This document shows positions 48,094 through 60,135 of a stretch of 64,000 nucleotides of DNA, piece by piece (the stretch's first letter is position 1; each line of letters starts with the position of its first letter). Source of the stretch: Platynereis dumerilii (Eukaryota > Annelida > Polychaeta > Phyllodocida > Nereididae); contig JAPTHN010000044.1 in the NCBI GenBank assembly GCA_026936325.1, positions 992,001-1,056,000 of the forward strand. Direction: 5' to 3'. The notes under the pieces were generated by a model, which saw only the letters and a program-made list of their open reading frames with translations, had not been told where the DNA came from and did not search any database. Made by a program: the position numbers and the translations under genes.

Positions 48094-49377
48094 TTGTGTC
48101 ACAGGAGCATATTCCATATTCTATATTTGTGTAAAATCTTAGAACGTATTATCAGATCTCAATTGTTGGACTACTTGTTAAGAAATGATATCATACCAAA
48201 ATCACAACATGGATTTATGCCTAAAAAATCAACAGTTACTAATCTTTTGGAATGTTTGAATGATTGGTCAAGTAACTTTGATAAGAAATTGTCTACTAAT
48301 GTCATATATTTAGACTATTCTAAATGTTTTGACAAAGTATGTCATAATAAGCTCATGTACAAATTAGAAAGATATGGGATATCAGGTTGTGCTTTGCAAT
48401 GGTTAAAGAACTTTTTAACTGGAAGACTTCAACAAGTAAAAATTAATGATGCAATCTCACATACAACTGATGTTAAATCAGGAGTCCCTCAAGGGACTGT
48501 GTTAGGTCCTGTTTTATTTTTGTGTTACTCGTCAGATTTGCCTAATGTTGTCAAACATAGTACTATTAGTATGTATGCTGATGATACAAAACTGTATAAG
48601 TCTATTCAGAATGTAAATGATTTCATATTATTACAAGAAGATTTAGATAATGTTGCTAAATGGGCCGACATTTGGCAGATGGATTTAAATCCAGACAAAA
48701 CGAAAGTATTGACTATTGGTATTAACAAAGTGAACTTTAATTTTTTATTGAATAATGAAATTATTGAAACTGTCAACAATATTAATGATATTGGAGTTAC
48801 TATCCAGTCAAATTTGAAATTTACACTCCATTGTATAAACATTACTAGGAAAGCGTATTTTGTTCTTCATAAACTTTTTTCAATTTTTAAGAATCACAAT
48901 TACAAGTTTTATCTCAAAATGTATATATGTTATGTCAGACCACTTTTAGAATATTCTAGTCAGGCTTGGTCACCAATATTACAATGTAATAAAGACAAAG
49001 TAGAACGTGTGCAAAGGTATTTCACCCGACGTATATTGAACTATGAAAATGTTTCGTATGAAGAAAGATTACATTTTTTGAACTTAGATTCATTGGAAAT
49101 TCGAAGAAAAAATTCTGATTTAATATTGTTTTACAAAGTTATTAATTGTCATACAAATCTCAATATAAATGATAAGGAAGAAGTTTATAAATTTGTACAT
49201 AGAAGTAGAGGTCATAATAAACAGCTGTATGTGTTTTATAGCCGTACTGATAAAAGAAAATATTTTTGGAGCAATCGAATTGTAAATAAATGGAATAATT
49301 TAGATGAAAGAACTATTAATTCAGTGTCAATCAAGAATTTTATAACTAATTTGAAAATGCTTAATTCTGCCAGTTAG
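48094..49377 (+). pseudogene. LINE reverse transcriptase, C-terminal ~420 codons, open
   Basis: RT blocks in order: HGFMPKKSTVTNLLE, VIYLDYSKCFDKVCH, SGVPQGTVLGPVLFL, SMYADDTKLYK (catalytic YADD), MDLNPDKTKVL, YVRPLLEYSSQAWSP, then a C-terminal thumb-like region ending at NSAS. The homologous region starts near 48112, so the nominal first codons are not a true start. No stops across 1.28 kb, so it is a fairly recent but dead-on-arrival 5'-truncated copy. It is not a host gene. Confidence 0.88.
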
Positions 49378-49460
49378 TGGGAGTTACGTTGTAATTTTTT
49401 ACTTAAACTCCCATTGTTTTTGTATTGTTCATATGTTGTTATTTTTAATAAATAAATCAA
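48100..49460 (+). mobile_element. 5'-truncated LINE (Jockey/CR1-type), reverse transcriptase and 3' end
   Basis: Contains the polymerase ORF below, a short 3' UTR and a tail of AAATC-type units (49450-49465). Immediately after the stop, TGGGAGTT (49378-49385) pairs with AACTCCCA (49406-49413) in a hairpin. The 5' end with endonuclease is missing. Confidence 0.88.
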
Positions 49461-50391
49461 ATCAATTCCTCTGTTGCTTGTTATCTTTTTCAGTATGTTT
49501 ACTAGTCTGAACATACATTTTTGTGTGTAATTTCCATAAATGCACAGTTGGATTTCCTTCAATAGAAAAACATTAATTCCCAAGCACTGAAAAGTATACG
49601 TTTATAAATCCAAAGTGGATATTAAGCAAAATTGCTATTTTAGTTTACCAATACGACATTTAGGGCGAGCTTGAAGGTGTAAAAATAGTTATTATAATCC
49701 CCCGCCGAATATGCTTGCGGGCGTGGGATTATATTAATATTCTTCGATTACCTATTGATAATTGGACTTGATGACACATGCAGAGGGATGAGGTGTAGAG
49801 TTGGGTTGATGCTGTATCTTTGACGGGAATTCTGTAGGCCTACTTCTGCAAGAATTCTACAGTTCTGCAGGAATTCTGCAATTTCATGCAGATTTCAGTT
49901 CTTGCAGGAATCCTGAACTTTTGCAAATATTCTGTTTGAATTATGTAGGCCTACTAGAGAAATTCTACAATTTTTTCTGGGGCGTATTTTTCAGGGGGTC
50001 ACTCCCCAGGCATCAGGGCAAATCATAAATTTAATTAGGGCAAATCCTGACCAATATTTGCCCTCATCACATCTGTATTATGTTACAATTTCAGGGCAAA
50101 GTAGCAACAAATACCCCGCAAATGGGCCATCCCATGTACCTACAGACCCCCAAAAAAGCGCACAGTCAGAAACTGCACTACACTGTTTTTTAAAATGACA
50201 TTCCTGTTTTAGTACGTTACGTGTACTTAGGGGAGAACGGGGCACAGTGAGACCCTTTTTTTTCAAGCGTTCCAAAATGTTGGCAGTTAACAGAAAAAAG
50301 ATTCAGGCCCACATTATAGATTATGAAGTTGGGTAGGAAAAGCTAGGGAGAGTTGGCCATAGAGGAGAAGGCCCCATTTAAATGTTTAAGT
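49461..50391. other. no gene; short repeats and a hairpin
   Basis: ATAATCCC...GGGATTAT flank a GC-rich loop near 49694-49732, similar in style to the hairpins at 4106 and 22580. Irregular repetition of TTCTGCAGGAATTCTGCA lies at 49820-49985. Confidence 0.45.
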
Positions 50392-50862
50392 TCCGGAACT
50401 CCAGGACGTCCCGGAACCCCTGGACGTCCCGCAACTCCCGCTAAGTCCCACTAACTCCTGCTAACTCCCACTGACTCCTGCTAACTCCCACTAACTCCCA
50501 CTGACTCCCGCTAACTCCTTAAACTCTCACTAACTCCGGCTAACTCCCGTAACTCCTGCTAACTCCCGTAACTCCCACCAACTCCCGTAACTCCCATAAA
50601 CCCCCGCTAACTCATGTAACTCCAGTAATTCCCGCTAACTCTCATGACTACCACTAACTCCCGCTAACTTCTGTAACTCCCACTAACTCCTGCCAACTCC
50701 CACTAACTCCTGCCAACTCCCACAACTCCTGGTAACTCCTCTCAACTCCTATAACTCTCACTAACTCTTGCTAACTCCCATAACACCAAGTAACTCCCGC
50801 TAACTCCCACAACTCCCGGTAACTACTGTCAATTCCCGTAACTCCTGTAAGTCCCTGAAGTC
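50392..50862 (+). repeat. CTAACTCCCR minisatellite (about 10-bp unit)
   Basis: About 40 irregular units of CTAACTCCCG/CTAACTCCCA/GTAACTCC. Pyrimidine-rich on this strand. Confidence 0.9.
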
Positions 50863-50954
50863 GCAAATTGAGGCTGCGTTTTGGAGTTGTAAAACATGCT
50901 TAAAAGGGGCCTAGAAGAGTTGGTCTCAGAGGAGAGTTGGCCCACCCTCACTTG

Positions 50955-51350
50955 CAGGGTGCCCACAGAACATCTTATAAAATATTATAGGAATTTAGGA
51001 TTTTTTTTGCCGTAAATATAGGAAAATATAGGAGGATTTTACTAAGTACTTTGATAGGACAATATAGGAATTATTAGGCAGGGAAACCAGTGAAAAATCA
51101 TGGAATCGCTTCCATCATAAGTCTGAAACTTCATGTCGTGGACAAAAACGTGCCTTTAACTTCATACATTGAGGGAAAAAGATGCGAAAACTCCATATCG
51201 CAGACAAAACGTGCTTATAAGTGGGAAATATCTGGAAAACTTGAAAAATATAGGAATTTATAGGAATTTTCCCAAAATATAGAAAATCATAGTAGGCCAA
51301 AGAAAAAAAAAAAAGGAATTATAGGAAATATAGGAAGAGTGGGCATCCTG
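50955..51350. mobile_element. 396-bp hAT-like MITE
   Basis: Ends CAGGGTGCCCAC and (complement) CAGGATGCCCAC. CACTTG lies directly on both sides (50949-50954, 51351-51356), a 6-bp match. The interior is rich in ATAGGAAATATAGGAA words. Confidence 0.75.
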
Positions 51351-51356
51351 CACTTG

Positions 51357-51816
51357 TTAAAAAATTATCAGTGATATCAATTGACAGCAGTGGTATGTCT
51401 CTGACATCGTCTTTAAGGGAAAGGCCTGAGTATCTGATATACTATAATCAAAAATACTTTTTATGCGCAAAAACTGAATTCATAAATTCAAGGATTGAAA
51501 AAGTTACAAACGTTTAATATTGGATGGACATAAATTTTGATTGTGTCGTTTTGAAGGTTTGTATCTACTGATCTTTCAAAATGTTTCCAGAATTTAAATG
51601 TTATCATTTCTGCTCGACATTGACATGAATCTGAATAATGGATGAGGGGTGATAGAAGGCCCACCAGGGTTGTAGACAGAGCAAAATTATCGTGGGGGTC
51701 AAAGACAGGTCTGGAAGCATGCCTGCCCCCCAAAATTGCCGAAAATACATTTTTTTATATAATACACCTTTTTTGTGCCAAATTCTGCAGGCTATAGCCC
51801 TGCTCTCTGGAAACGG
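51357..51816. other. no gene seen
   Basis: Nothing recognised on either strand. Confidence 0.35.
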
Positions 51817-51818
51817 TA

Positions 51819-52126
51819 CAGTGCCGCCTGTAAGTTAGTGAAACTCTTAATATTTTGCTGTTGCTTCAATGCTAAACATCCTCCACAAAACTGCTTGTAA
51901 AAGCATGAATTCTCATCCAATTACAGAAAAACCTATTTTGTCATAAAGGCCAATACTAGATGCATGTGGGATAACAATGGCTGCCTATTCTCTTTGCTGT
52001 ACTTGGAGTAAGGTATGGGTCAAAGTCTTCAATAAGTAAGTGAAACACAAGCCCAATGTTATTAAAAAAGAAAATTGGTAGTTATTGTTGTCCCACATGC
52101 CTAAAATATCAGCCTTTATGGCACTG
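51819..52126. mobile_element. second, shortened copy of the mariner-like foldback (see 8813)
   Basis: The left end CAGTGCCGCCTGTAAGT and most of one arm match 8813-9030. The other arm is internally deleted and ends GCCTTTATGGCACTG with TA at 52127-52128. The 18-bp minisatellite starts within about four bases of this end. Confidence 0.8.
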
Positions 52127-52130
52127 TAGA

Positions 52131-53373
52131 TCTGGAGTAAGAGCAGCATAGGACTGGGAGCAGCACAGGACTGCGAGCAGCATAGGAGTAAGAGCAGTAT
52201 AGGAGTAAGAGCTTCATAGGAGTGGGAGCAGCATAGGACTGGGAACAGTACAGGAATGAGAACAGTACAGGTGTGCGAGCAGTATAGGAGTGCGAGCAGC
52301 ATAAGACTGGGAGCAGTATAGGAGTAAGTGCAGCACAGGACTGGTAGCAGCATAGGACTGGTAGCAGCATAGGACCGGCAGCAGCATAGGAGGAGCAGTA
52401 TTTTTTATTTAGAATATATTTATTCAGGGTGGCAGATTCAGCGAGAAAGTGTTTTTCAGTCTGGTCCTGTTAAAACAATGTACAAAGTATAGGCATGGGA
52501 GCAGCATGGGAGTGAGAGCAGCATAGGAGTGGGAACAGCACAGGAGTGGGAGCGGCATAGGACTGGGAGCAGCAAAGGAGTGGGAGCAGCATAGGATTGT
52601 GAGCAGCATAGGAGTGGGACCAGTACAGGCATGGAAGCAGTACAGGCATGGAAGCAGCATGCATCATAGGAGTTGGAGCAGCATATGACTGGGAGCAGCA
52701 CAGGAGTAAGAGTAGCATAGGAGTGAGAGTAGCATAGGAATAAGAGCAGCATAGGACTGGGAGCAGCACAGGAGTAAAAGTAGCATAGGAGTGGGAGCAG
52801 CGAAGGACTGGGAGCAGCATAGAACTGGGAAAAGCACAGGAGTGGGAGTAACATAGGACTGGTAGCAGCATAGGACCGGGAACAGCATAGGAGTAGGAGA
52901 AGTATAGGCATGGGAGCAGAATATGACTGGAAGCAAAGCAAAGGAATAAGAGCAGCACAGGCAAGGGAGCAGCATAGAAGTGGTAGCAGCAAAGGACTAG
53001 GAGCAGCATAGAACTGGGAAAAGCACTGGAGTGGGAGTAGCATAGGAGAAAGAGCAGCATAGGAGTGAGAGCAGCATGGGACTGGGAGCAGTACAGGAAC
53101 GGAAGCAGCATAGGAGTGGGAGCAGTACAAGAGTGGGAGTAGCATAGGAGTGGGAACAGCATAGGAGTAGGAGCAGTATAGGAGTGAGAGCAGCATAGGA
53201 CTAGGAGCCGCATAGGAGTGGGAGTTGGCATAGGAGTGGGAACAGCATAGGAGTAAGAGCAGTATAGGCATGGGAGCAGCACAGGCAGCGTAGGCGTGAG
53301 AGCAGCATAGGACTTGGAGCTGCATAGTAGAGGGAGCAGCATAGGATTGGGAACTGCATAGGAGTGAGAGCAG
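52131..53373 (+). repeat. 18-bp minisatellite, left block
   Basis: Iterations of GAGCAGCATAGGAGTGGG with point variants (ACTGGGA, AGTAAGA, AGTACAG). It is purine-rich on the + strand and open in all three minus frames, so it yields long Leu/Cys/Ser/Pro ORFs without biological support. Interrupted at about 52400-52492 by a LINE tail. Confidence 0.95.
52400..52492 (-). mobile_element. ~90-bp LINE 3' end inside the 18-bp array
   Basis: On the minus strand the insert ends CACCCTGAATAAATATATTC and an A-run, the form of a truncated LINE tail. Confidence 0.45.
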
Positions 53374-54037
53374 GGTCCACCCTCTACAGCTATATAAGGC
53401 CAAAGACATTATTTGTAGACCCCTCAAGAGCCTCTTCCAGAGCTGCTGGGCAGAAGGTTCCATACCCACTGTCTGGAAAAAGGAAAATCGGATTTATATC
53501 CCTAAGCCTGGCAAACCCTCTTACCACATAGAGAAAGCTTATCGCTCACTTAGCCTAAGCTCCTGTGTAGGCAAGCTTTACGAACGGATTGTTTGTGAAA
53601 GGCTTGTCGCGGTTTTACATGAGAGAGGCCTAATTGATCCTACTCAGTACGCTTACATTAGAGGTAGGGATCTAAATCAGGCTCTCCTGGATCTTACGCT
53701 TGACATCCAGCGGGCCTTCAAAAACAATGAACATACAGGATCCATCATGGTGGATTTTGAGGGCGCTTATGACGCTGTATGGAGAGAAGGGGTCATTTAC
53801 AAGCTTATTAAAATAGGTATAAAAGGAAGACTTCTCAATTATATTCATGACTTTTTATCTGTACGCTTTACTAGAAGCCTGGTCAACACTGCCACAACTC
53901 AGTGGCAGGCTACTGAGGTGGGAATACCACAGGGATCCGTTATTGGCCCCATACTATACATCCTGTTCACACAGGACATCTCAGATTATATTGCTATTCC
54001 ACACATAAAATATGCCGACGATGTCACGCTATGGACC

Positions 54038-54066
54038 TGGATCTGGATCTGGATCTGGATCTGGAT
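54038..54066 (-). repeat. (ATCCAG)n microsatellite tail of the nested LINE
   Basis: Nearly five perfect 6-bp units directly next to the target duplication. Confidence 0.9.
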
Positions 54067-54791
54067 TTTTAATCAGCAGTCCTCAGAAGAGTATCGAGCT
54101 GATGGGGTGGTGTGCTTAGCATGCTAGTCCATACGTATTAGTCTTTTAAATGCGGGTACTGTTTCCGCATTTACTTGTCTCTGGCTTAGTTTATTCCAGT
54201 CAATGATAGTCTTTGGAATAAATGAGTGCTTGAACTGAGTGGTTTTAGGTGCAAGCACTTTTAATTTAAGATTATTATTCCGTCTAGTGATGCTTGTATT
54301 ATACGTAATATCCACGTCCTCCAGGGGAACAGCCACTAATCCTTTGATGATCTTAAACAATAATAAGAGTCTCAGCTCTCTCCTTCGGTCTTCCAGCGTA
54401 GGCCATTTCAATTGCTGCAACATGTTGGTAACGCTGCTTGTTTGACGATAGTCATTCATCGTAAACCTCGCTGCCCGTCTCTGTATCATCTCAATTGATC
54501 TTATGTTCTTCTGAGTGTGCGGGTCCCAAATTGCTGCACTGTACTCTAACTTTGACCGTGTCATCGACTTGTATGCCAATTCCTTGCATTCTCTTGGACA
54601 GTCTTTTAGGTTCCTTCTGAGGAACCCAAGGATGGAGTTGCTCTTTTTGGTCACCTCCGCAATGTGTGTGTTCCACTGTAGATCGTCGTTAATTGTTAAG
54701 CCAAGATATTTCGCTTGACTCACCTCTTCTAGGACGTCGCCTGAGATCTCATAATGTCTGGACATTGGTTGTTTTTTACGTGATGAACGTG
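54038..54791 (-). mobile_element. CR1/Jockey-type LINE, 5'-truncated, nested in the I-type LINE
   Basis: ATGGACC lies on both sides (54031-54037, 54792-54798), a 7-bp target duplication; removing the insert restores the host reading frame. The minus ORF 54765-54124 (213 codons) has AKYLGLTINDDLQWNTHI, SKLEYSAAIWDPH and EMIQRRAARFTMNDY, the C-terminal part of a CR1/Jockey-type polymerase. Its 3' UTR ends in a (ATCCAG)n tail at 54038-54066. Confidence 0.9.
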
Positions 54792-56704
54792 ATGGACCAG
54801 CAGCAAAAATGCCTCAACTACGGAGGATATACTTAGCCATAACATAGGTGAACTTTTAAGCTGGGCTTACAAATGGAGGCAGTCCATAAATATTGCCAAG
54901 ACTGAAGTTATGTGCTTCTCACAGGGCGGAGACACTAAACTTACTATTACAGCAAGAAACAAGACTTTCAACCAGGTACCTGAAAAGACACTACTTGGAG
55001 TTACTCTCGACAGCAAGCTTAGCTTCAAGCCCCATATAGAGGTGGTAGCCACTAGAGCCCTCAAACAACTTGCTAAGTTAAATGTTCTTACCCAAGGACT
55101 CAGAGGGGCCAGTGCTGAATTCTTAATCACCCTCTATAAATGCTGTATTCGACCTCACTTGGAGTTTGGCTGTGCTGTGTGGTGCTCCGCCAATGACATT
55201 GGTCCCTTAATTAAAGTACAAAACCAAGCCCTAAGAAGGTGCACAGGGGCTATGGCGGGCACCTCTGCGGCTGCCCTTGAAGTGATCACAAAAGTCCTGC
55301 CCCTTGACCTTCGTCTTGACCAAGCAGTCCTTAGCACTTTCCTGAGGATTTCCAGGAATGAAAGCCTCAGAGTCAAGGCTAAAGTCACGGATCTATTAGA
55401 CAATACTGAATTCATGGACCATAGAATTATAACCAGCTTACATAAGTTCAGAGCTCTTTCAAGGCTCATTGAAAAGCAGGATTTTAACAACGTAGAGCCT
55501 CTCCTACTTTCAACTATGGCTCATTTAACAGCCCCGAAGCCCTTAACTGTAAATTCAAGGGACTATGAAATGTTTGGCAGCAGCAAGGGCAGGAGCTCTG
55601 AGCAACAGGTGGCTGCGCTAAATGCTGCCATTAGTTACTTAGCAGATTCCGGTGAGGATATTGTGGCTTTCACCGATGGATCTGCCCTAGGTAATCCAGG
55701 ACCGTGTGGAGCAGGGGCGGCCATTTACTGGAATGGGATCCAGGGGGAACCCAGCCACCTTTCAAAACCAGTATCTGCTCGCTCCAGCAGCTACCATGGA
55801 GAGCTTCAGGCCATTGCCTTGGCCCTGGATACTATTGCAAACCGTAAACCTGCTGTATGTAACAGAACTATCCATGTTATAACTGACTGCCAATCTGCAA
55901 TACATGCTATTACTAATTGTACAGTTGAAGACAATTATGGTTTTATCCTTGACTGGATACAAAGGAGCAATATGGCCCTAACACAAAAAAATGTCAAAGT
56001 GGTGATCTTCTGGACGGCAGGCCATATCAGTCTGGAGGGTAATGATGTGGCTGATGAGCTTGCGAGGAAGGCAGCACAGGCGGCCGTGACCTCCAGAGCT
56101 CATCAGCACACATCCCTCTCAGAGGCCAAGTCCATAATTAAGGGTATTAACATTACCAGATGGCAAAAAAGATGGGATAACTCTGACACAGGCAAATCCA
56201 CTTATGATCTTCTTCCCAGAGTCACAGATGGTGGATATAAGTCCTTCTGTAGCAGGGCAACAGAAACCAAATTAAACAGGCTAAGAACTGGCACTTGCCT
56301 CTTGAAGGATCATATGTACAAAATTATGCCTGCTTTCTATCCCTCCCCTAACTGTGATTGTGGACTAAGCAGAGCCACAGTTAACCACTACCTCTTTGAC
56401 TGCACACTGTACAATGCCTCTCGCACTGAACTGTTTGATAAAATTGAAACTGTTTTTATAAAAAATGCAATACCTGTACAAAAACGTTTTATTGACTCAC
56501 AGGTGTTACTCGGACAACCAGACTATCTGACCAAGCAGATAGTCACTCAGCTCCATGCTGCAGTGGCACAGTATATCCAGGCCACTGGAGCAGACATCTA
56601 GCCTGCCACCTAGAGGAATATCTCACCAGAGAAGAACCACCTGAGCGAAGCCACCTTGTGACTATATGCTGATGTACAAGCAGCTTTTTGAAGGACAACA
56701 ACAA

Positions 56705-57596
56705 GAACTGCATAGGGGTGGGACCAGTACAGGCATGGGAGCAGTACTGGCATGGAAGTAGGACGCATCATAGGAGTTGGAGCAGCATATGACTGGGAGC
56801 AGCACAGGAGTAAGAGTAGCATAGGAGTGGGAGCAGCATACACTACCCTCCAAAAGTTTTAATACACCTGGAAAAGTGAGGTTTCTTTTAAAAACACTTC
56901 ATCTTGAATGGAAGCAGCATAGGAGTGGGAACAGCATAGGAGTAAGAGCAGCATAGGAGTAAGAGCAACACAGGAGTAAGAGCAGCATAGGAGTGAGAAC
57001 AGCACAGGAGTGAGAGCAGCAAAGGAATGGAAGCTGCATAGCAGTGGGAACAGCATAGGAGTGGGAGCAGCATAGGATTGGGGGTAGCATAGGAGTTGGA
57101 GCAGCATAGGATGGGAGCAGCATAGGATTAAGAGCATCATAGGTGTGAGAGCAGCATATGACTTGGAGCAGCAAAGGACTGGGAGCAGCATACATGTAGG
57201 ACTGCAAAAAGCACAGGAGTGGGAGTAGCGTAGGAGTGGGAGCATCTAAATAAGAGTGAGAGCAGCACAGGAGTGGGAGCAGCATAGGATTGGGAGCAGT
57301 AGAGGACTTGGAGCAGCATAGGATTAAGAGCAGAACAGGAGTGTAGTGGGAGCAGCATGAGATTGTGAGCAGCATAGGAGTTGGAGCAGCAGAAGACTGG
57401 GAACAGTACAGGAATGAGAACTGTTCAGGAGTGGGAGCAGTATGGGAGTGAGAACAGCATAAGACTGGAAGCAGCATAGAAGTCGAAGCAGTACAGGCAT
57501 GGGAGCAGCATAGGAGTGAGAGCAACATAGGAGTTGGAACAGCACAGGACTGGGAGCAGCATAGCTGAGGGAGCAGCATAGGAGTTGGAACGGCAG
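56705..57596 (+). repeat. 18-bp minisatellite, right block
   Basis: The same GAGCAGCATAGGAGTGGG units as at 52131-53373, resuming directly after the LINE. It contains a solo Tc1-type end at 56841-56910. Confidence 0.95.
56841..56910 (+). mobile_element. solo Tc1/mariner-type terminal repeat in the array
   Basis: CACTACCCTCCAAAAGTTTT preceded by TA, then AATACACCTGG and an AAAACACTTC stretch, looks like a Tc1-type inverted terminal repeat. No partner end is nearby. Confidence 0.5.
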
Positions 57597-60135
57597 CATC
57601 CTCTCCTACACATTATCTTCTTCCACTCTGCATCCTCCCCTCCACAACATCCTGACCTCCGCAACTTCCTCTCCTCCACAACATCCCCCCCTCCACAACA
57701 TCCTCTCCTCCACGACATCATGCCCTCCACAACATCCTCCCATCCACAACATCCTCCTCTCCTCCACATCCTCTCCTCCACAACATCCTCCTCCACAACA
57801 TCCTCCTCCTCATAACATCCTCCTCTCCACATCGTCTTCTCCCATACTGCATCCTCCCCTCAACAACAACCTCTCCTCCATAATAGTCTCCCTTTCAAAT
57901 CATCCTCTCCTCCAAAACATCTTCTCCTCCATAATATCCTCTGCTCCACAACATCTTCTCCTCCAGAACATTCTCCCAACCACAACTTCCCCCCACCCTC
58001 CACAGCATCATATTCTCCTTAGTATCCGCTCCTCCACAACTTTCTCCCCTCCACAACATCCTCCTCTTCACAACATCCTCCCCTCCACAACATCCAGTCC
58101 TCCATAACATCTTCTGCTCCATATCATCTTCTACTCCACAACATCTTCCCCACCACAACTTCCTCCCCTCCACAACATCATATCCTCCACAGCATCCACT
58201 CCTCCACAACTTCCTCCCCTCCACAACATCATATCCTCCACAGCATCCACTCCTCCACCACTTTATCCCCCCACAACATCCTCCTCTCTATAACATCCTC
58301 CTCTCCACAACATCCACCCCTCCACAACACAACATCTTCCCTTCCACAACATCCTCTCCTCCACAACATCCTCTCCTCCACATCATCCTCCCCTCCGCAA
58401 CATCCTCCTCTCCACAACATATTCCCCTCCAAACATCCTCCCCTCCACAACATTCTCCAATCCACAACATCCTCCCCTCCACAACATCCTCCTTGCTACA
58501 ACATCCTCCCCTCCACAACATCCTCCCTTCCACAACATCCTCCCCTCCCCAACAGCCTCCCCTCCACAACATCCTCCTCTCCACAACATCCTACCCCCAA
58601 AACATCTTCCACTCCACAACATCCTCTCCATCACACAATCCTCCCCTCCACCACATCCTCCCCTCCACTTAATCTTCTCCCATACTGCATCATACCCTCC
58701 AAAAATCTCCCCTCCCCATCATCCTCCCCACCACAACATCTTCCCCTCCACAACATCCTCTCCTCCATCACATCTTCTGCACCACATCATCTTCTACTCC
58801 AAAACATCTTCCCCACCACAACTTCCTCCCCTCCACAACATTATATCCTCCACAGTATCCACTCCTCCACAACTTTATCCCTCCACAACATCCTCCTCTC
58901 CACAACATCCTCCCCTCCACAACATCCTCCCCTCCACAACATCCTCCCCTCCACAACACAACATCCTGCCTTCCACAACATCCTCTCCTCCACAACATTC
59001 TCTCCTCAACATCATCCTCCCCTCTGCAACATCCTCTCCTCCACAACATCCTCTCCTCCCCACATCATCCTCCCCTCCACAACATCATCCTCTCCACACC
59101 ATATTCCCCTCCACAACATTCTCCAATCCACAACATCCTCCCCTCCACAACGTCCTCCTTGCTACAACATCCTCCCCTCCATAACATCCTCCCCTCCACA
59201 ACATCCTCTCCTCCAAAACCACCTCCCCTCCACAACATCCTCTCACATTATCCTCTCCGCCACGTCATCCTCCTCCTCCACAACATCCTCCTCTCCACAA
59301 CATCCTCCCCTTCACAATATTCTCTCCTTCACAACCTCCTCCTCTCCACAACATCCTCCCCTCCACAACAACCTCCCTCCACAACATCCTCTCCTCCACA
59401 CAATCCTCCCCACCACAACATTCTCCCCTCCGCAGCATCCTCTCTTTCACATCATCCTCCTCTCCACAACATCCTCTCCTCCACATCCTCCTCCACTCCC
59501 CAACATCTTCCCCTCCAAAACATCCTCCCCTCCACATCAACCTCCCCCCCACAACATCCTCTCCTCCAAAACATTCTCTCCTCCACATCATCCTCCTCTC
59601 CACAACATCCTCTCCTCCACATCCTCCTCCACTCCCCAACATCTTCCCCTCCAAAACATCCTCCCCTCCACAGCAACCTCCCCCCCACAACATCCTCTCC
59701 TCCAAAACATCCTCCCCTCCACACAATCCTCCCCACCAAAACATTCTCCCCTCCACAGCGTCCTATCTTCCACATCATCCTCCTCTCCACAACATCCTCT
59801 CCCCCACCCACTTCCTCCTCCACTCCACAACATCTTCCCCTCCAAAACATCCTCCCCTCCACAACAACCTCTCCTCTAAAACACCCTCTCTTCCACATCT
59901 TCCTCCTGTCCACAACATCCTCTCCCCCACATCCTCCTCAACTCCACAATGTCCTCTCCTTTAAAACACCCTTTCCTCCACATTATCCTCTCCTCCACAT
60001 CATCCTCCCCTCCGCACAATCCTCTCCTCCACAACATTCTCCTTTCAACAACATCCTCCTCTCCACAACATCCCCCCCTCCACAACGTCCTCCCCTCCAC
60101 AACATCCTCTCCTCCACAACATCCTCTCTGCTTTC
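57597..60135 (+). repeat. 17-bp minisatellite, 2.5 kb
   Basis: Iterations of CACAACATCCTCCCCTC and variants (TCTCCTC, TTCCCCTC, shorter or longer units). It is pyrimidine-rich on the + strand, the reverse bias of the neighbouring 18-bp array. Since 17 is not divisible by 3, the minus strand reads as a 17-residue Trp/Gly/Cys/Glu repeat; these ORFs are not supported as genes. Confidence 0.95.

Larger units (their letters stand above)
53374..56601 (+). pseudogene. I-type LINE polymerase: RT palm, thumb, RNase H, CCHC-like tail, interrupted
   Basis: First part, to 54037: NRIYIPKPGKPSY, ERLVAVLHERGLIDPTQYAYI, VDFEGAYDAVW, GIPQGSVIGPILYIL, KYADDVTLW (catalytic YADD). After the nested insertion the same frame resumes at 54799 and is open to 56601. 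It shows KTLLGVTLDSKLSF, then RNase H with all four acidic positions (FTDGSALGNPGPCGAG, YHGELQAIAL, ITDCQSAIHAI, EGNDVADELA), then CDCGLSRATVNHYLFDCTLY, the C-terminal zinc-knuckle block of this clade. The start is missing. Confidence 0.85.
53374..56704 (+). mobile_element. I-type LINE (RT plus RNase H) inserted in the 18-bp array, itself interrupted
   Basis: Flanks GAACTGCATAGGAGTGAG (from 53351) and GAACTGCATAGGGGTGGG (from 56705) repeat over 23 bp with three differences. The AACTGC variant is rare in the array, so this is a likely target duplication. The element ends in CAACAACAA, as expected for the I clade. It is 5'-truncated inside the RT and split by a second LINE at 54038-54791. Confidence 0.85.

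Noticed and set aside
52456-53469. Long minus-strand ORFs (up to 337 codons) rich in Leu, Cys, Ser and Pro
   Set aside because: They are readings of the 18-bp minisatellite, which is open in all three minus frames; no start context, domain or exon structure.
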